The notes under the pieces: model-generated | Told to the model about the DNA's origin: nothing | Seen by the model: the letters and a program-made list of their open reading frames with translations, nothing else | Database searches by the model: none | Shown here: positions 1-10,369 of the stretch, one piece after another | Layout of the letters: each line of letters opens with the position of its first letter | Numbering within the stretch: position 1 is the first letter of the stretch | Assembly: GCA_003116975.1 (NCBI GenBank) | Contig: BGKB01000013.1 | Coordinates: 682,001-746,000 of the forward strand | Length of the DNA stretch: 64,000 bases | Origin: Aurantiochytrium sp. KH105 | Taxonomy: Eukaryota > Sar > Bigyra > Thraustochytrida > Thraustochytriidae | Direction of reading: 5' to 3' | Program-made: the position numbers and the translations under genes

Positions 1-2321
1 CGCTCGCCCCACAAAAGACTGTCCGCCGGACGATCAAACACGCGCACGAGCCAGTCTCGCAACCAAGACTCTGTCTCTGACGCGACGGCATCCACGTGTT
101 CCGTACGAGGTTGCAAAAGAGCTTCGCAAATCATGGCAAGCGCTCCAATCTCGGGACGCGTGCTTGCCCCAAGGATTGCAAGTACACCAGCCATTGCACG
201 CAGCGCGCTCTCCTCGGGAAGGTCCGACGTAAAGGGCTTCTCCAAGCCAAAGTCGCTCACTTCTCCCGACTCTTGTCCAAAGTGCATCGCTGCGAAACGA
301 GCCAGCGGCCCCGAGCACGATGCCTCTAACGTTGTTGCAGCGTCCTGGTCAAGCCAGCCCAGCCTCCGTACAGCACTCACTGCTGACGGTACAGGCCAGT
401 CGAGCACCGCCTGCACAATTCCTTGAACAGGAGTTGGGGCGTCCTCAGATGGCACTTGCAAAAGACCCTCTGCAAGAAGTGCTTGCGCGCGTGAGTCCTT
501 TTCTAAACCTGCAAAAAACTGCGTCCAGTGACTTTCGCGCGTTTCCTGCGACAAGGAGCTACCCACACAGACCCGCACGGCCAGACGAAAGCTCGCAGCA
601 GCTTCGTCACCGTCTCGTCGAAAACGAGCCACTTTCAAAAGAGCCTCTCCACGACCATCTGTGGCGCCAGAGACAGCCACGAGCGAGTCCAGGGCGCCGA
701 GCGAGGGGCACCGACGCCCATCGTCGAGCGCCGCGTCGACCAAAGATCCCGCAAGATCAATGACGCCTTGTGTTCCACGCTTGGCGCCGGCATTCAAAAC
801 TTCCCCCACGCGGTTTGCGCGGGTCGCATCCTCCATCAAGTGCTGAAAGAGACACTGGTGTACAGCAGCCCACCAAGCCGTGCCATCGGTTGGGACCTGA
901 CCCAGAGCGAGCGCTAGAGTCGCAAGCAGGTCGTGCCCTAGCCGAAAGCGCCTCGTTTCGCAAATGTACGCATTCAAAGGACGCACAAGATGAGTCGGAT
1001 CGAATGCGCGCCCATGCTTGAGCAGAAAAGCAATGGACTCCAATTGTGCTTGCAGGAGCGCGGGACTCCCGTGAGGTCCGAGGTCCTCTTCTGCAGCCAT
1101 ACCACTCCACACTTCTTCGAGCCATTTATTCGCCAGTTCCTCGCTTCCAAGGTCCTCCCACACATGCGCTGGAATCAGCGAGAGCATGGGAAGCAGCATA
1201 GGATACGCGTAGCGGCCTGAGCCACGCGCTCCACGCCGCAAAAACGACCAGAGATTCGGGAAAAACGCCTTGCGGAATTCGCGCACCTGTTCAAAGAAAG
1301 AGGCGTTTTGCATTGTTGTTACAAGCGCCTCGACGACGCGCCCGACCAGTCGAGGCTCCTGCTCGCTAACAAGAGCTCGGGAAAGGAGTGTGCACGCATC
1401 TCCGCCCGCGACAGTAGAGTCCAAAATCCCTGCCTTGGCGAGCGTCCCCACGACTTCGTAGGCGGCTCCTCGCACAAGACTGCTCTCGCTGTTCAATAGA
1501 GGCTTCCACCGCACAGGTTGGCCTAGCGCCGCCCGTGCCAGAGGTCCCAAAAGATCATCGGCTTCGCCCGGGACAAGATCTGGAAGCTTACCAATCGCGC
1601 CGAGCGCACTCGCCTGAATTCTGTCCCGTATCTCCTCGTCCACGCCATCGGCGCCACGACTTGCCACACGTTTGGCGAGCACGGACGAGATACTCTCGAG
1701 ATGTTTCTGAAAAAGGCCGCGCAAACCATCATCACCAAGATGTTGATCCATGGAGCGCACAAGCTCGCTCGCAGCGCGGCTCACGTCTGCATTCGACGCA
1801 TCGCCCACGCAACACAGGGTCTCGCCGAGATACACACCTGCAAATCGGCTCACGAGCTTGGGAACTCGAGCCAGAATCACACCGAGCGTAGAGTTGGCGC
1901 GTTCGCGAACACGGTGATCGGCATCGCGAGAACACAGACGAAGATAGTGGTATAAAAAGTGCGGCAGAGCCTCGCGCGCGTCTTCGCGCGCTGACAGCGT
2001 CTCCTCGGCGATGAGCCTTGCAATTTCTTGCAAGGCCTTGACCTTGGTCTGTGGATCTTTCTTGGACAGACTCTTGAATGCTTGCTTGATATCTTCGTGC
2101 TTGCCCGCATAGTACGAAGTGGCGCTCAGCTCCTCGTTGCCTGCTCCTCGCTGCGCGCGCGTGGCAGGTTTTCCCTCTCCTGCTGCCACTGGTGGGGCCG
2201 CTGACGCTGACGCCGCTGGCGAGGAGAAGGCGTCGAACCCGACAAAGGTCGACGCGTCAAAGCCCGCGCGATGCATGGCCGCGGCCGACGCTGCGGCCGA
2301 CGCCTTGCGTGCCTTGCCCAT
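1..2321 (-). CDS. LTN1: Listerin-like E3 ubiquitin ligase, N-terminal part (runs off window)
   Basis: The frame is open from ATG at 2321 to the window edge, about 773 codons, so the C-terminus (where listerins carry the RING domain) lies outside. The N-terminus begins MGKARKA, followed by a GFDAF-type segment and then a block reading FKSLSKKDPQTKVKALQEIA. This closely resembles the listerin signature in which an LSKKD-x-TTK-KA-QE element opens the HEAT-like array. The rest is a long helical solenoid with LVRGAAYEVVG-like repeats. In the known family, listerin binds stalled 60S ribosomes and ubiquitinates the nascent chain in ribosome-associated quality control, in the cytosol. It diverges from the SCC2 gene across a 1.9 kb spacer. 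Identification rests on the N-terminal motif and the solenoid; the RING cannot be seen. Confidence 0.72.
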   Translation of the reverse strand, partial: MGKARKASAAASAAAMHRAGFDASTFVGFDAFSSPAASASAAPPVAAGEGKPATRAQRGAGNEELSATSYYAGKHEDIKQAFKSLSKKDPQTKVKALQEIARLIAEETLSAREDAREALPHFLYHYLRLCSRDADHRVRERANSTLGVILARVPKLVSRFAGVYLGETLCCVGDASNADVSRAASELVRSMDQHLGDDGLRGLFQKHLESISSVLAKRVASRGADGVDEEIRDRIQASALGAIGKLPDLVPGEADDLLGPLARAALGQPVRWKPLLNSESSLVRGAAYEVVGTLAKAGILDSTVAGGDACTLLSRALVSEQEPRLVGRVVEALVTTMQNASFFEQVREFRKAFFPNLWSFLRRGARGSGRYAYPMLLPMLSLIPAHVWEDLGSEELANKWLEEVWSGMAAEEDLGPHGSPALLQAQLESIAFLLKHGRAFDPTHLVRPLNAYICETRRFRLGHDLLATLALALGQVPTDGTAWWAAVHQCLFQHLMEDATRANRVGEVLNAGAKRGTQGVIDLAGSLVDAALDDGRRCPSLGALDSLVAVSGATDGRGEALLKVARFRRDGDEAAASFRLAVRVCVGSSLSQETRESHWTQFFAGLEKDSRAQALLAEGLLQVPSEDAPTPVQGIVQAVLDWPVPSAVSAVRRLGWLDQDAATTLEASCSGPLARFAAMHFGQESGEVSDFGLEKPFTSDLPEESALRAMAGVLAILGASTRPEIGALAMICEALLQPRTEHVDAVASETESWLRDWLVRVFDRPADSLLWGE

Positions 2322-2604
2322 CGTCCTCGGTTTCTTGAAGCGAGCCTTCTCCAAGTTGTCGTGGTCCTCCCGCGCTGGCCTCGCGTTCTGCGCTCGCTCC
2401 GCCTCGTCTCCTTCGCGATCGCCGCACCTCGCGCTGCTGGGCTGCGGCCCGACTGCCGGGGCTCTGCGCCGCTCCCTGCCCGCCCGGCTCTCGCGGCACT
2501 CCCCTGAGTTGCTGCCGCGCCCGCCGCGCGTCTCGCTCGCGCCCTCCCGGCCCTCCGCCGCGGTCTCCTGCGCTCGCAGCGCGCCGGCAGAGAGAAGAGT
2601 GATC

Positions 2605-2633
<29 letters not shown>
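2605..2633. repeat. (GATT)n microsatellite
   Basis: About seven perfect GATT units lie roughly 285 bp upstream of the listerin ATG. Confidence 0.9.
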
Positions 2634-2636
<3 letters not shown>

Positions 2637-2696
2637 GCCGGGCAAGTTCTCGTTGGACCTGCTGGCTGCGGAAATGAGATGAAAGATGAGCCGGGA

Positions 2697-2718
2697 GATG
2701 AGATGAGATGAGATGAGA
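2697..2718. repeat. (GATGA)n short array
   Basis: Pentanucleotide array of about four units, preceded by imperfect copies from about 2675. Confidence 0.85.
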
Positions 2719-3222
2719 GAGTGAGGCGGTTTGTGGGTCTCTCTCAACGAAGGAGAGAAACGCTCGAGCTCGAACGCGCCACGAGCAGTCACCAACGAAT
2801 GCGACGACAATGATGACGACCATGGTGACGACAATAATGAGGATGACATTCGAAGCATCCCTTGGCAATGTATGACCTGAGCTGCATGCGCGCGTGCGTG
2901 CGTGCGTGCTAATGGCAAATCTGCCTTGCTCGAACCTGCCTCGCTCGCGCATTGTGGAGAGGGATTCGAACAAGACATATTCGCCGAACATCGTTTGTTG
3001 TCCAACAGCGCTCCAGGACGAGGCCTATCCACATGCCATGGGCATGATGGTCAAACCCGTCAAACCGCGAACGATGAAGAATCAATCGCACGCGCTCGAG
3101 TCGGGTCCGCTGCAAGCAACTACAACGACAACTTTGACTTCTCGTCTGCCTTTCTACACATTCGTTCCCGCTGCTAAACTCGTCTCGTCACGTGTTTTTT
3201 GATCCTACGCGGCTCCTTTTTT

Positions 3223-3275
3223 CCTGCCTGCCTGCCTGCCTGCCTGCCTTCCTTCCTTTCTTCCTTCCTTTCTTC
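3223..3275. repeat. (CCTG)n passing into (CCTT)n
   Basis: About six CCTG units are followed by CCTT/TTTC units, giving a strongly pyrimidine-rich plus strand. Confidence 0.9.
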
Positions 3276-3712
3276 ATCTAGGCCTGTAAAGTCGCAGCGC
3301 CATGAACGAACGACCTCCAGCCAGGTTCCACGGCGACCTGTACTGGCTGTCGCCGGCGCCGCTTCGCACTGTCGCCGATTCCGTGAGCCAGTCAAGACGA
3401 CCGGCGATGGTCGCGAGCCCACAAGGTCCGCGAGACTCGGACTCGCGCCACGCGTTGAACCCAAGACTCGGCTCGCCCTTTCCGCGTGAGTTGAGTACAG
3501 CCAGCCGGAGAACGGTCGTTAGGTCGCCAGGTGCAGGTGCCCCTGGCCGATTTTCGAATTCAAAATTTCCGCGCAGCCCAGACTCGGAGGCCTGCCCGGT
3601 GCGGGGTATAGGTAGTAGTTAGATCGTTGGGCAGTCACTGGCCGGCGCAAGTGGGGCAAAGGCGGCGGCAAGTGGAGCAAAGGCGCTGGAGACACTGAGA
3701 CTGCCAAACCGC

Positions 3713-3755
3713 GATCGATCGATCGATCGATCGATCAATCGATTGACTGATCGAT
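3713..3755. repeat. (GATC)n array
   Basis: Self-complementary GATC units with a few substitutions (GATC changing to GATT/GACT). The array could fold as a hairpin. Confidence 0.88.
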
Positions 3756-3872
3756 CCTCGGGCGCTCCCGGCAGAGCAACAAAGCAAGAAAGCAAAGGCG
3801 GGGCCTGCGCGGAGGGCTCGCACGCAGGCGCGCGGGCGGGCAGACACGCGCGCAGAGCGGCACGGAGCGAGC

Positions 3873-3897
3873 CAGGCAGGCAGGCAGGCAGGCAGGC
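3873..3897. repeat. (CAGG)n array
   Basis: About six CAGG units 300 bp upstream of the SCC2 start. On the other strand this is the same CCTG unit as the array at 3223. Confidence 0.9.
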
Positions 3898-4197
3898 TGG
3901 CGACCGCTCTGGAGAAGGCGCCCACGAACCGGCGGGTGTGACGGAAGCAGGGAAGGAAAAACCAAAAAGAAGCGCGCTCGTTGACTCGAAAGGCGAGGCC
4001 CTCGGCGCGCCGCACGCGCGGGGACGAACGCTCGCGCGAGAGAAGACGCGGGCGCAGGGATCGCGGTGCCTAGGCGCGGAGGTCCGCGCACGCACGCACG
4101 GATAGCGAGCGACCCGGAGTCAGACCACCGCCAAAACCTTGCCTCCCAAACTCTTTTTTCCCTCCTCCAACAAAGTAGCCAGCCCTAGCGCACCATC

Positions 4198-7100
4198 ATG
4201 GTCCCATCAAACCACCATCATATGCCGGCGATGGGCGCCGCGCAGGATGCATACGAATTCGAAAACCAAAACCAGGAAGGGACAGGACAGAGTCTCGTTG
4301 CGGCGGCCCCGCTCAGTTCATTGAATGGTGTGCCTGGTGCTCAGTCCCGAGAGGCCATCGAGGCCAAACGAGTTTCCGATGTCCTTGATAGCGTGTTGCA
4401 GACGCTCGACGAAGCAGCCGCGGAACGTCTTCGCGGCAATGAGGCCGTCGCACTAGGTACATCAGACGAAATGCCAAACCTCGAGTCCGTGCAGGTGGAC
4501 CTCAACGCAATCTGCAAAGATCTCGAGGCCGTCATGGTTGCCGGAGCGCTTTCTCATGTCGATGCAGAGACGCTTGTTTCCTTTGCGCAGGCCTTGTGCA
4601 AGACAGCTGCGGCTGCGACAGCCACAAACGAGCTCGCCGAGGCGCTCGATCGCGCGAGCTTACTGCTGCGAATCATGGCCGATCCGCATGCAGACCCTCG
4701 CCTTGTATCTGGCGAATCTCTCGAAGCTGCCATTAACCTTTGCCGCATGGCACTCATCGATGTCTTGTACCCCCAAATCGACGCAAACTTTTCCGCCAAA
4801 GCTGGAATGCGCGCCAAGTCGCGCTCAAATTCAAACGTCTCGTCACGGAAGAAGCGCGGTGCCGCAAAACGCAAAGGCCGAAAAAATGGACGAAAACGAA
4901 GACGCGGCGAGCGACCCGATGAGGACGGCGGTGAGGGAGGCCAAGACGCAGACAGCATCCGCGACGACGATGATGACCTCGACAGTCCTCGCAGCGCGAG
5001 CAACGATGGCCAGGAAAGTCCCGAACTTGACGCGACTGCGCAAGGCCTCGATGCCGATTCGTCCACCACCGGGACTGACTTGCGCTTGATTGCGGACGCT
5101 GCTGCCCGGGCCCTCGCTTCCCTGGACGGCGCTTTGGCTCGCATCCCTCGAATCGAGGATGCTCAGCTTGTGCAAGTGATCAGCCTCTGCACAGCGTGCT
5201 TGTATCTGGATCCGGTCAAGAAGAAAACGAGCCTGGTCGCCAAGGCGCCCTTTCTTCAACAAGTTAGCCTTGACCTTTTGCGTTCCATTTTTCGTCACAA
5301 TGTTGCTCACCGCTCTCTCGTGCTCGACGAGCTTTCGGACGCTGTTTCGCGACTCCCGCGCTCGAGCCGCAACCTTCGCACTTATTGCATCCCTGGCAGA
5401 GATCGCTCAACGGTCCAGCTGCTTACCGTTGCCGTGCTCGAAATCGTGCAGTCCGCGTGTGGACCGGATCCTAGCGAGCCCCAGGCCATTCCAGACTTTC
5501 GTGTCGCGCAACAATCAGCTTACGAGTTCCTCCGCAGTATTCTTGACAAGTGCGCCTCGCCACAAGATCACATCGACGAAGAGGAAGTCAAGCACCACCG
5601 GAACTTTCTCAATTACTTTGTGGAGGATCTACTTCAGCTCTTGCACGAGCCACGCTGGCCTGCGGCCGAAATGATGCTCTCCCTCGTCAGCAACTTTATT
5701 ACCAACTACTTGCTCAAACCGGCCAAAACGCTCACACTCAGCGCCCAGCGCTTTGGCATGCAGAGCCTCACGCTCTTGGGAAGCGTCTTGGCGCGGATCC
5801 AGCAGGATCAGCTCTGGGCCGCCGAAAATCCTCTCAAGCTACCGAGTGAGGCGTCGACGCAGACAACACGGCCTCAAGATGTACGTTCGTTGTGCCCGAT
5901 TTGCGGTATCGCAGACACTGGTGACGAGGAGATGGCCGGGACCGCCAATAACCAGGTCCAGTGTGAGCGTTGCAAACAGTGTTTTCACGTGGGCTGCCTT
6001 GGCATGCAGGACAGCTTTGCAATGTACCACTGCGACGACTGTATCATGGTCCAGCAGCTCGAAGCGGTCGGGACGTGTGTTGCATACGCTTTCGATGCTC
6101 GCTCGGCGACCATGCTGGGCTCGACCGCAGGTCCTGCGGCCGCGGACCTTGCCGCATTTCGCCAGCTCTATCTTAATATTCTCACGAGCGAGCATCTAGA
6201 CGGCTCACGTGGGGCCTCAATGGCCTACGAGTTTTGCGTGGCGCAGTGGGCGCAAGAAGACATGAAACCTGGAGGTATCGGCGAAACGAGCCGGGGCGCT
6301 CTTCTTTCACAGTGGAAGTATCGCGACGCCTTGGCGAACCTCTTGGGCGGCGCGCGGACGACGCGATCCCGGAACTCGGTCTCGCGCTTCACGGCCGCCG
6401 CTCTTGTGCGCCATCTCGACCTCGTGCGCGCGCATGGCCTCTGCAGCAAGGCCACGGGGGACACGATGCTCACCCGTCTCTTGCGGATTCTAGGCACCGG
6501 GGTCCCCTCGCTGCGCGCGCGTGCTGTCAAGGCAGTTGGAGTCGTCATTGAGGCAAACCCAGCCCTCATGGAGGACAAGCGTGTTCAAGCGGTTGTTGAA
6601 AAGCGCGTGCTCGACGAGGCAATCTCTGTTCGCGAGGCCACCATTGACCTTGTCGGTCGCTACGTGGTCGTCAAGCCCGCACTCGTCAAGGATTTCCAGA
6701 CAATGCTTGTCCAGCGCCTCAGCGACCTCGGTCTCTCGGTGCGCAAGCGCGTGGTCAAGGTCTTGCGCAGCTTACTTCTTGCCTCTGCGCCCTTTCCCGA
6801 CCGTGCGGCTGTGCTGATGGCGCTCGTTGACCGTGTCGCGGATCCTCAAGAGGAGGATTCCGTCCGAGATCTCATTATTTCCATTTTTCGCGACCTTTGG
6901 TTCGCCGGGACCGCGATTGCAGCTTCAGGGAACTATCTCGAGGGCAGCGGGGTCGATGCAGATGCTGCCGCTACCGCTGCGGCATCCACGCCTGCACATA
7001 GCAGGCGAAATGGCAGCGTCCCAGGTTCTGCCACGAGTGCAAATGAGAATGGGGGCGAGGAGGATAGGAGCCGTGACGCGAGTCCGGGAATGACCCCTTT

Positions 7101-10100
7101 TCGCACCCCCATGCAAGCCGTTCACTCGGCCCGCAGACAGCGCGCAGCAAATTCGACCGCGATGCGCTCCATGGCCACACCGGGCACAGCTGCTGCTGTG
7201 TCCGCCACTTCGAACGGCGCAAGCATTCCATTCACTGATTTAAGCGAAGAAGAGCAAACACGCGCGCTTCAGCGCAACTCTAAGGACATCATGACTCTCG
7301 CCGGTATTCGCGCGGATAACAATTGGCTCGTGGCTCTTCTCAAGGGCATTCTTGATCCATCCGACGTTAAATCTGCGCGAGAGACAGATCGCGCTCGCGC
7401 CACCTGCGAAAGGTTAGTAGCAACCATGGTGAGCCAACTTTTGGACATCCAGGGAGAAGACTATGACATGGGCGAGGTCAAAGAGGACGGCAATGTCTTT
7501 GTCAACAACGACCCGGAGGAGCTGACCATGTACATCCTTCGCGCGCTTGGGCTCTTTGCCGACGCTGCACCGCAACTGCTCATGGGCCATCTCGAGTCCC
7601 TCGCGAGCTATCTTCTCGACGGCATGCTTCAAGTCAAGAAGGAGGATGAGGTCGAGGCGGCGTGCACCATTCTGCGCATCGCCACACAGTCACTGCGCAC
7701 GGCAAATAAGCGCCCCGAGGCGCGCTTCGCAGAGGGTCTTGCCAAACAACTCCGCGCTCTCATCCTCCGACGCCCCCCTCAGGTCATGGAAGCTGCGGCA
7801 GAGACCCTAGGCGTCCTCTGCACACACGATAAGCGCCTTGAAGAGTATCTCCGGGCCCCGCTCAACCAGTTTGACCGGTATCTCGACACGCTGCAGAACA
7901 TTGACACCCTCAAGGGTAAAGACATGCGGACTATGTTTGGCGCGCACCGCGCCATGCTCGGGAGCGGCGCCATTTGCCGGGCCCTTCAGGACCCTGAAAA
8001 TCGTTTGCTTGACAATGCCGTGCGTCATATCTTGCACCACGCCCAGGACGAACAGCACAAGCGGACCCGTGTCATTGCCATGCAAGCCCTGGGCCACATT
8101 TGTATCAAGGATCCTCAGCGCCTGCTGAGCGAGCAAGCAGATTCCTTTGTCGCACACGCTCTCGAGCGTGACCCAGACTCGGCGGTTCGTTGTCAGGCCT
8201 TGGCAACGCTTCAGCACCTTCTCCAGCTAGGCGAGGAACGTCTCGAAGACGGCCAGGCACAGGCCTCGCTCGAGCTTTCGACGTCCCGCGCCGATCGAGT
8301 CAAGGGAGACCAAGACACGGATTCAGGAGTCGTTGCCAGTGTGATGCAAAAGCATGCGCAAGCCATCATCGGTCTTCTTTTTGACAAGTCGGCCAAGGTT
8401 CGGATTCATGCCGTATTGCTGGTTGGCACGATGCTGCGCCAGGGTCTCATTAACCCCCTGCAATGCATTGAGCCCATGGTCACCCTCGAATCCGACGAAA
8501 AGTGGGTCGTTCATGACACTGCGCATCAGTTCCTCGTTGACTTGGATGAGCGTCATCCCGAGTTCCTCGTCACTCGCTGTGTGCAAGGGCTCATTCAGGC
8601 TTATCGCTACAAGCAGGATTCTGGCTATTCCACAGCTGCTACAGTGCCCCGGGATAGTGTCGAGGACGACGCCGGGGCTGACCCGGACGCGGAAAAGCAT
8701 TTTCGAGTTGGCCCGTTGCAACCAACCTTTTCCATTTTCTCGCGTCTCTACCGGAGTTGCCTCGCGGGTAATGTGGCCCATCGCACGCGCTTCATGCAGT
8801 CGGCACTGAGCCTCTTCCGACCGGACCCAAGTCTTTTTACAGACCTCACGTCGTCTCTCTCCTCACCGACGAACAAAGGTTCCTCTTCCTCTTCAACCCC
8901 TGCTGCAACCCAATCGCGACAGGTTGCTCTCGGGGAGCTGCAGTTTGTGGCGGAGACGCTCGGAACCTTACCTTACACGTTGTGGGAAGAACCTCTCTAC
9001 CTGGTATACCAGATCAACAGCCTCACGTCGCTGCATGGTGATGCTCTCGTTCAACTTTTGAAGCCGTCTCTTGCACCCGAGCTCACTGAAGAAAGCGGCG
9101 CGCACACGGCCGAGGCCGCGGCGATTAGCGAGGCCTCAGATGATCCTACTCCAAAATTGTCCAAGCTTGAGTATGGCAAACTCGACGCCGAACCGTTACG
9201 AAAAGCGTATGCCGCTGTGGAGGCCCTGCAGATGCTCTTCAAGCTCAAGGCTTATCTCAAGTCCACGTACAACCTTTCTGAAGCAAGATGCGAAAAGTAC
9301 AATCCTAACGAGACTGCCAAGGCTACAGAGAAGCATATTAGCTCTCCGCCGACAAGTCTCCCGCCCTTCCCAGAAATCAACTCCGCGATCGTCACCATCG
9401 TCGAGTGCAAACCCCATGAGATCCCAACTACTCAAGAGCTTGTGGAAATGCTTCGAAACCCCTTTCACGCTTTTGTTGATGCTCTCACGGATGACCCTGA
9501 TGATGTTGCCTACGTCCCTGAATCCAAGTCGGGCTCGAGCAAGAAACGTCGTCGCTCGTCCGCGACAGCTCAGGCGCCGCCCACGGAACCCGAGGGACCA
9601 GAGGCTGGCATTGCAGCAGTGGTGGCTGCGCCTGCTGCAACTGCAACGTTTGATGACCTTGCCGCTGGTGCAGGAGTATCGCTGCAGGGGGTGCAGGCTG
9701 ATGCTTTTGCGCCTCCCCCATTTGATCCTTCGCAGCAGAACTTACAACCTCAACGTCAACCCCACCCTCATCAAGGCATGCATCAGGGTTATGGGCAAAT
9801 GCCAATGATGCAGAATCAGTTTGCTCAAGTGCCGCCGTTCTCGCCACCACACTTGCAGCAACACCACCAGTTGCAGCAGCAGCAGCAGCAGCATTACCAT
9901 AATGCTCAACAAGCTGCGTTTTATGCTGCTCAGCAGGAGCAAGAGCATCAACAGCCATTTGCTCCACACCAACAAAATATGTACCCCATGGGACAGAACG
10001 GATGGGATGCGCAAGGTTTGACGGCCCAGCATGCTGCCATGATGCAAGCGCAGTCGGGCTATCCGTATTATCAAACCCAAGCACCATCCTATCCGCCTCG

Positions 10101-10104
10101 GTAG
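4198..10104 (+). CDS. SCC2: Cohesin loader SCC2 / NIPBL / Nipped-B with PHD finger
   Basis: 1968 residues, single exon, with an ATG in an ACCATC context. A PHD finger lies at about residues 565-617 (CPIC, CERC, FHVGC, CDDC, a Cys4-His-Cys3 set). A long HEAT solenoid follows, including the block around 1260-1290 with RVIAMQALGHICIKDPQ, the expected position of the cohesin-associated HEAT region. The C-terminal block at about 1670-1700 (LKAYLKSTYNLSE then KYNPNETAK) resembles the conserved NIPBL/SCC2 C-terminus. The tail (about 1855-1968) is rich in Gln, His and Pro. The N-terminal third has a basic stretch at 220-240 (likely nuclear localisation signal) and an acidic run. SCC2 with SCC4 loads cohesin on chromatin and drives loop extrusion. 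The PHD finger recalls plant SCC2 rather than animal NIPBL. Confidence 0.88.
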   Translation: MVPSNHHHMPAMGAAQDAYEFENQNQEGTGQSLVAAAPLSSLNGVPGAQSREAIEAKRVSDVLDSVLQTLDEAAAERLRGNEAVALGTSDEMPNLESVQVDLNAICKDLEAVMVAGALSHVDAETLVSFAQALCKTAAAATATNELAEALDRASLLLRIMADPHADPRLVSGESLEAAINLCRMALIDVLYPQIDANFSAKAGMRAKSRSNSNVSSRKKRGAAKRKGRKNGRKRRRGERPDEDGGEGGQDADSIRDDDDDLDSPRSASNDGQESPELDATAQGLDADSSTTGTDLRLIADAAARALASLDGALARIPRIEDAQLVQVISLCTACLYLDPVKKKTSLVAKAPFLQQVSLDLLRSIFRHNVAHRSLVLDELSDAVSRLPRSSRNLRTYCIPGRDRSTVQLLTVAVLEIVQSACGPDPSEPQAIPDFRVAQQSAYEFLRSILDKCASPQDHIDEEEVKHHRNFLNYFVEDLLQLLHEPRWPAAEMMLSLVSNFITNYLLKPAKTLTLSAQRFGMQSLTLLGSVLARIQQDQLWAAENPLKLPSEASTQTTRPQDVRSLCPICGIADTGDEEMAGTANNQVQCERCKQCFHVGCLGMQDSFAMYHCDDCIMVQQLEAVGTCVAYAFDARSATMLGSTAGPAAADLAAFRQLYLNILTSEHLDGSRGASMAYEFCVAQWAQEDMKPGGIGETSRGALLSQWKYRDALANLLGGARTTRSRNSVSRFTAAALVRHLDLVRAHGLCSKATGDTMLTRLLRILGTGVPSLRARAVKAVGVVIEANPALMEDKRVQAVVEKRVLDEAISVREATIDLVGRYVVVKPALVKDFQTMLVQRLSDLGLSVRKRVVKVLRSLLLASAPFPDRAAVLMALVDRVADPQEEDSVRDLIISIFRDLWFAGTAIAASGNYLEGSGVDADAAATAAASTPAHSRRNGSVPGSATSANENGGEEDRSRDASPGMTPFRTPMQAVHSARRQRAANSTAMRSMATPGTAAAVSATSNGASIPFTDLSEEEQTRALQRNSKDIMTLAGIRADNNWLVALLKGILDPSDVKSARETDRARATCERLVATMVSQLLDIQGEDYDMGEVKEDGNVFVNNDPEELTMYILRALGLFADAAPQLLMGHLESLASYLLDGMLQVKKEDEVEAACTILRIATQSLRTANKRPEARFAEGLAKQLRALILRRPPQVMEAAAETLGVLCTHDKRLEEYLRAPLNQFDRYLDTLQNIDTLKGKDMRTMFGAHRAMLGSGAICRALQDPENRLLDNAVRHILHHAQDEQHKRTRVIAMQALGHICIKDPQRLLSEQADSFVAHALERDPDSAVRCQALATLQHLLQLGEERLEDGQAQASLELSTSRADRVKGDQDTDSGVVASVMQKHAQAIIGLLFDKSAKVRIHAVLLVGTMLRQGLINPLQCIEPMVTLESDEKWVVHDTAHQFLVDLDERHPEFLVTRCVQGLIQAYRYKQDSGYSTAATVPRDSVEDDAGADPDAEKHFRVGPLQPTFSIFSRLYRSCLAGNVAHRTRFMQSALSLFRPDPSLFTDLTSSLSSPTNKGSSSSSTPAATQSRQVALGELQFVAETLGTLPYTLWEEPLYLVYQINSLTSLHGDALVQLLKPSLAPELTEESGAHTAEAAAISEASDDPTPKLSKLEYGKLDAEPLRKAYAAVEALQMLFKLKAYLKSTYNLSEARCEKYNPNETAKATEKHISSPPTSLPPFPEINSAIVTIVECKPHEIPTTQELVEMLRNPFHAFVDALTDDPDDVAYVPESKSGSSKKRRRSSATAQAPPTEPEGPEAGIAAVVAAPAATATFDDLAAGAGVSLQGVQADAFAPPPFDPSQQNLQPQRQPHPHQGMHQGYGQMPMMQNQFAQVPPFSPPHLQQHHQLQQQQQQHYHNAQQAAFYAAQQEQEHQQPFAPHQQNMYPMGQNGWDAQGLTAQHAAMMQAQSGYPYYQTQAPSYPPR

Positions 10105-10369
10105 TTCACTGAAAAAGTAAATGGAAGAGGAAAGAATCGCGTGGAATCGACAATGGTTTGCAGGTCTTTATTTTGCTTCGGAGACATCCACTTTTTTTTT
10201 TACTTTTTTTTTTTGGTATGTAGTGATTGCGCAAGAGTATGATGTATGATCAACGCTTCTGTTTTTTACTCGGACTCACTATTGTTTTCTTCCTATCCTT
10301 CTCCCCAAAGGCATGAAAGCTTATGATACACTACGCTAACTGTGATCTAAAACGACAGATTCTCCAAAT

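Larger units (their letters stand above)
2322..4197. other. Long divergent intergenic region (listerin / SCC2 promoters)
   Basis: This 1.9 kb spacer holds no reading frame with family character. It contains at least five separate tetra- or pentanucleotide arrays (listed separately), a GAGGCCTA at 3020-3027 and a TAGGCCTG at 3279-3286. It presumably holds the 5' leaders and promoters of both flanking genes. Confidence 0.6.

Noticed and set aside
2940-2975. GTTCGAATCC-like sequence on the minus strand suggesting a tRNA T arm
   Set aside because: The flanking bases do not pair as a T stem and no anticodon arm is present.
2257-2991. 244-codon minus-strand frame upstream of listerin
   Set aside because: Out of frame with the listerin start it overlaps, and mostly translated microsatellites.
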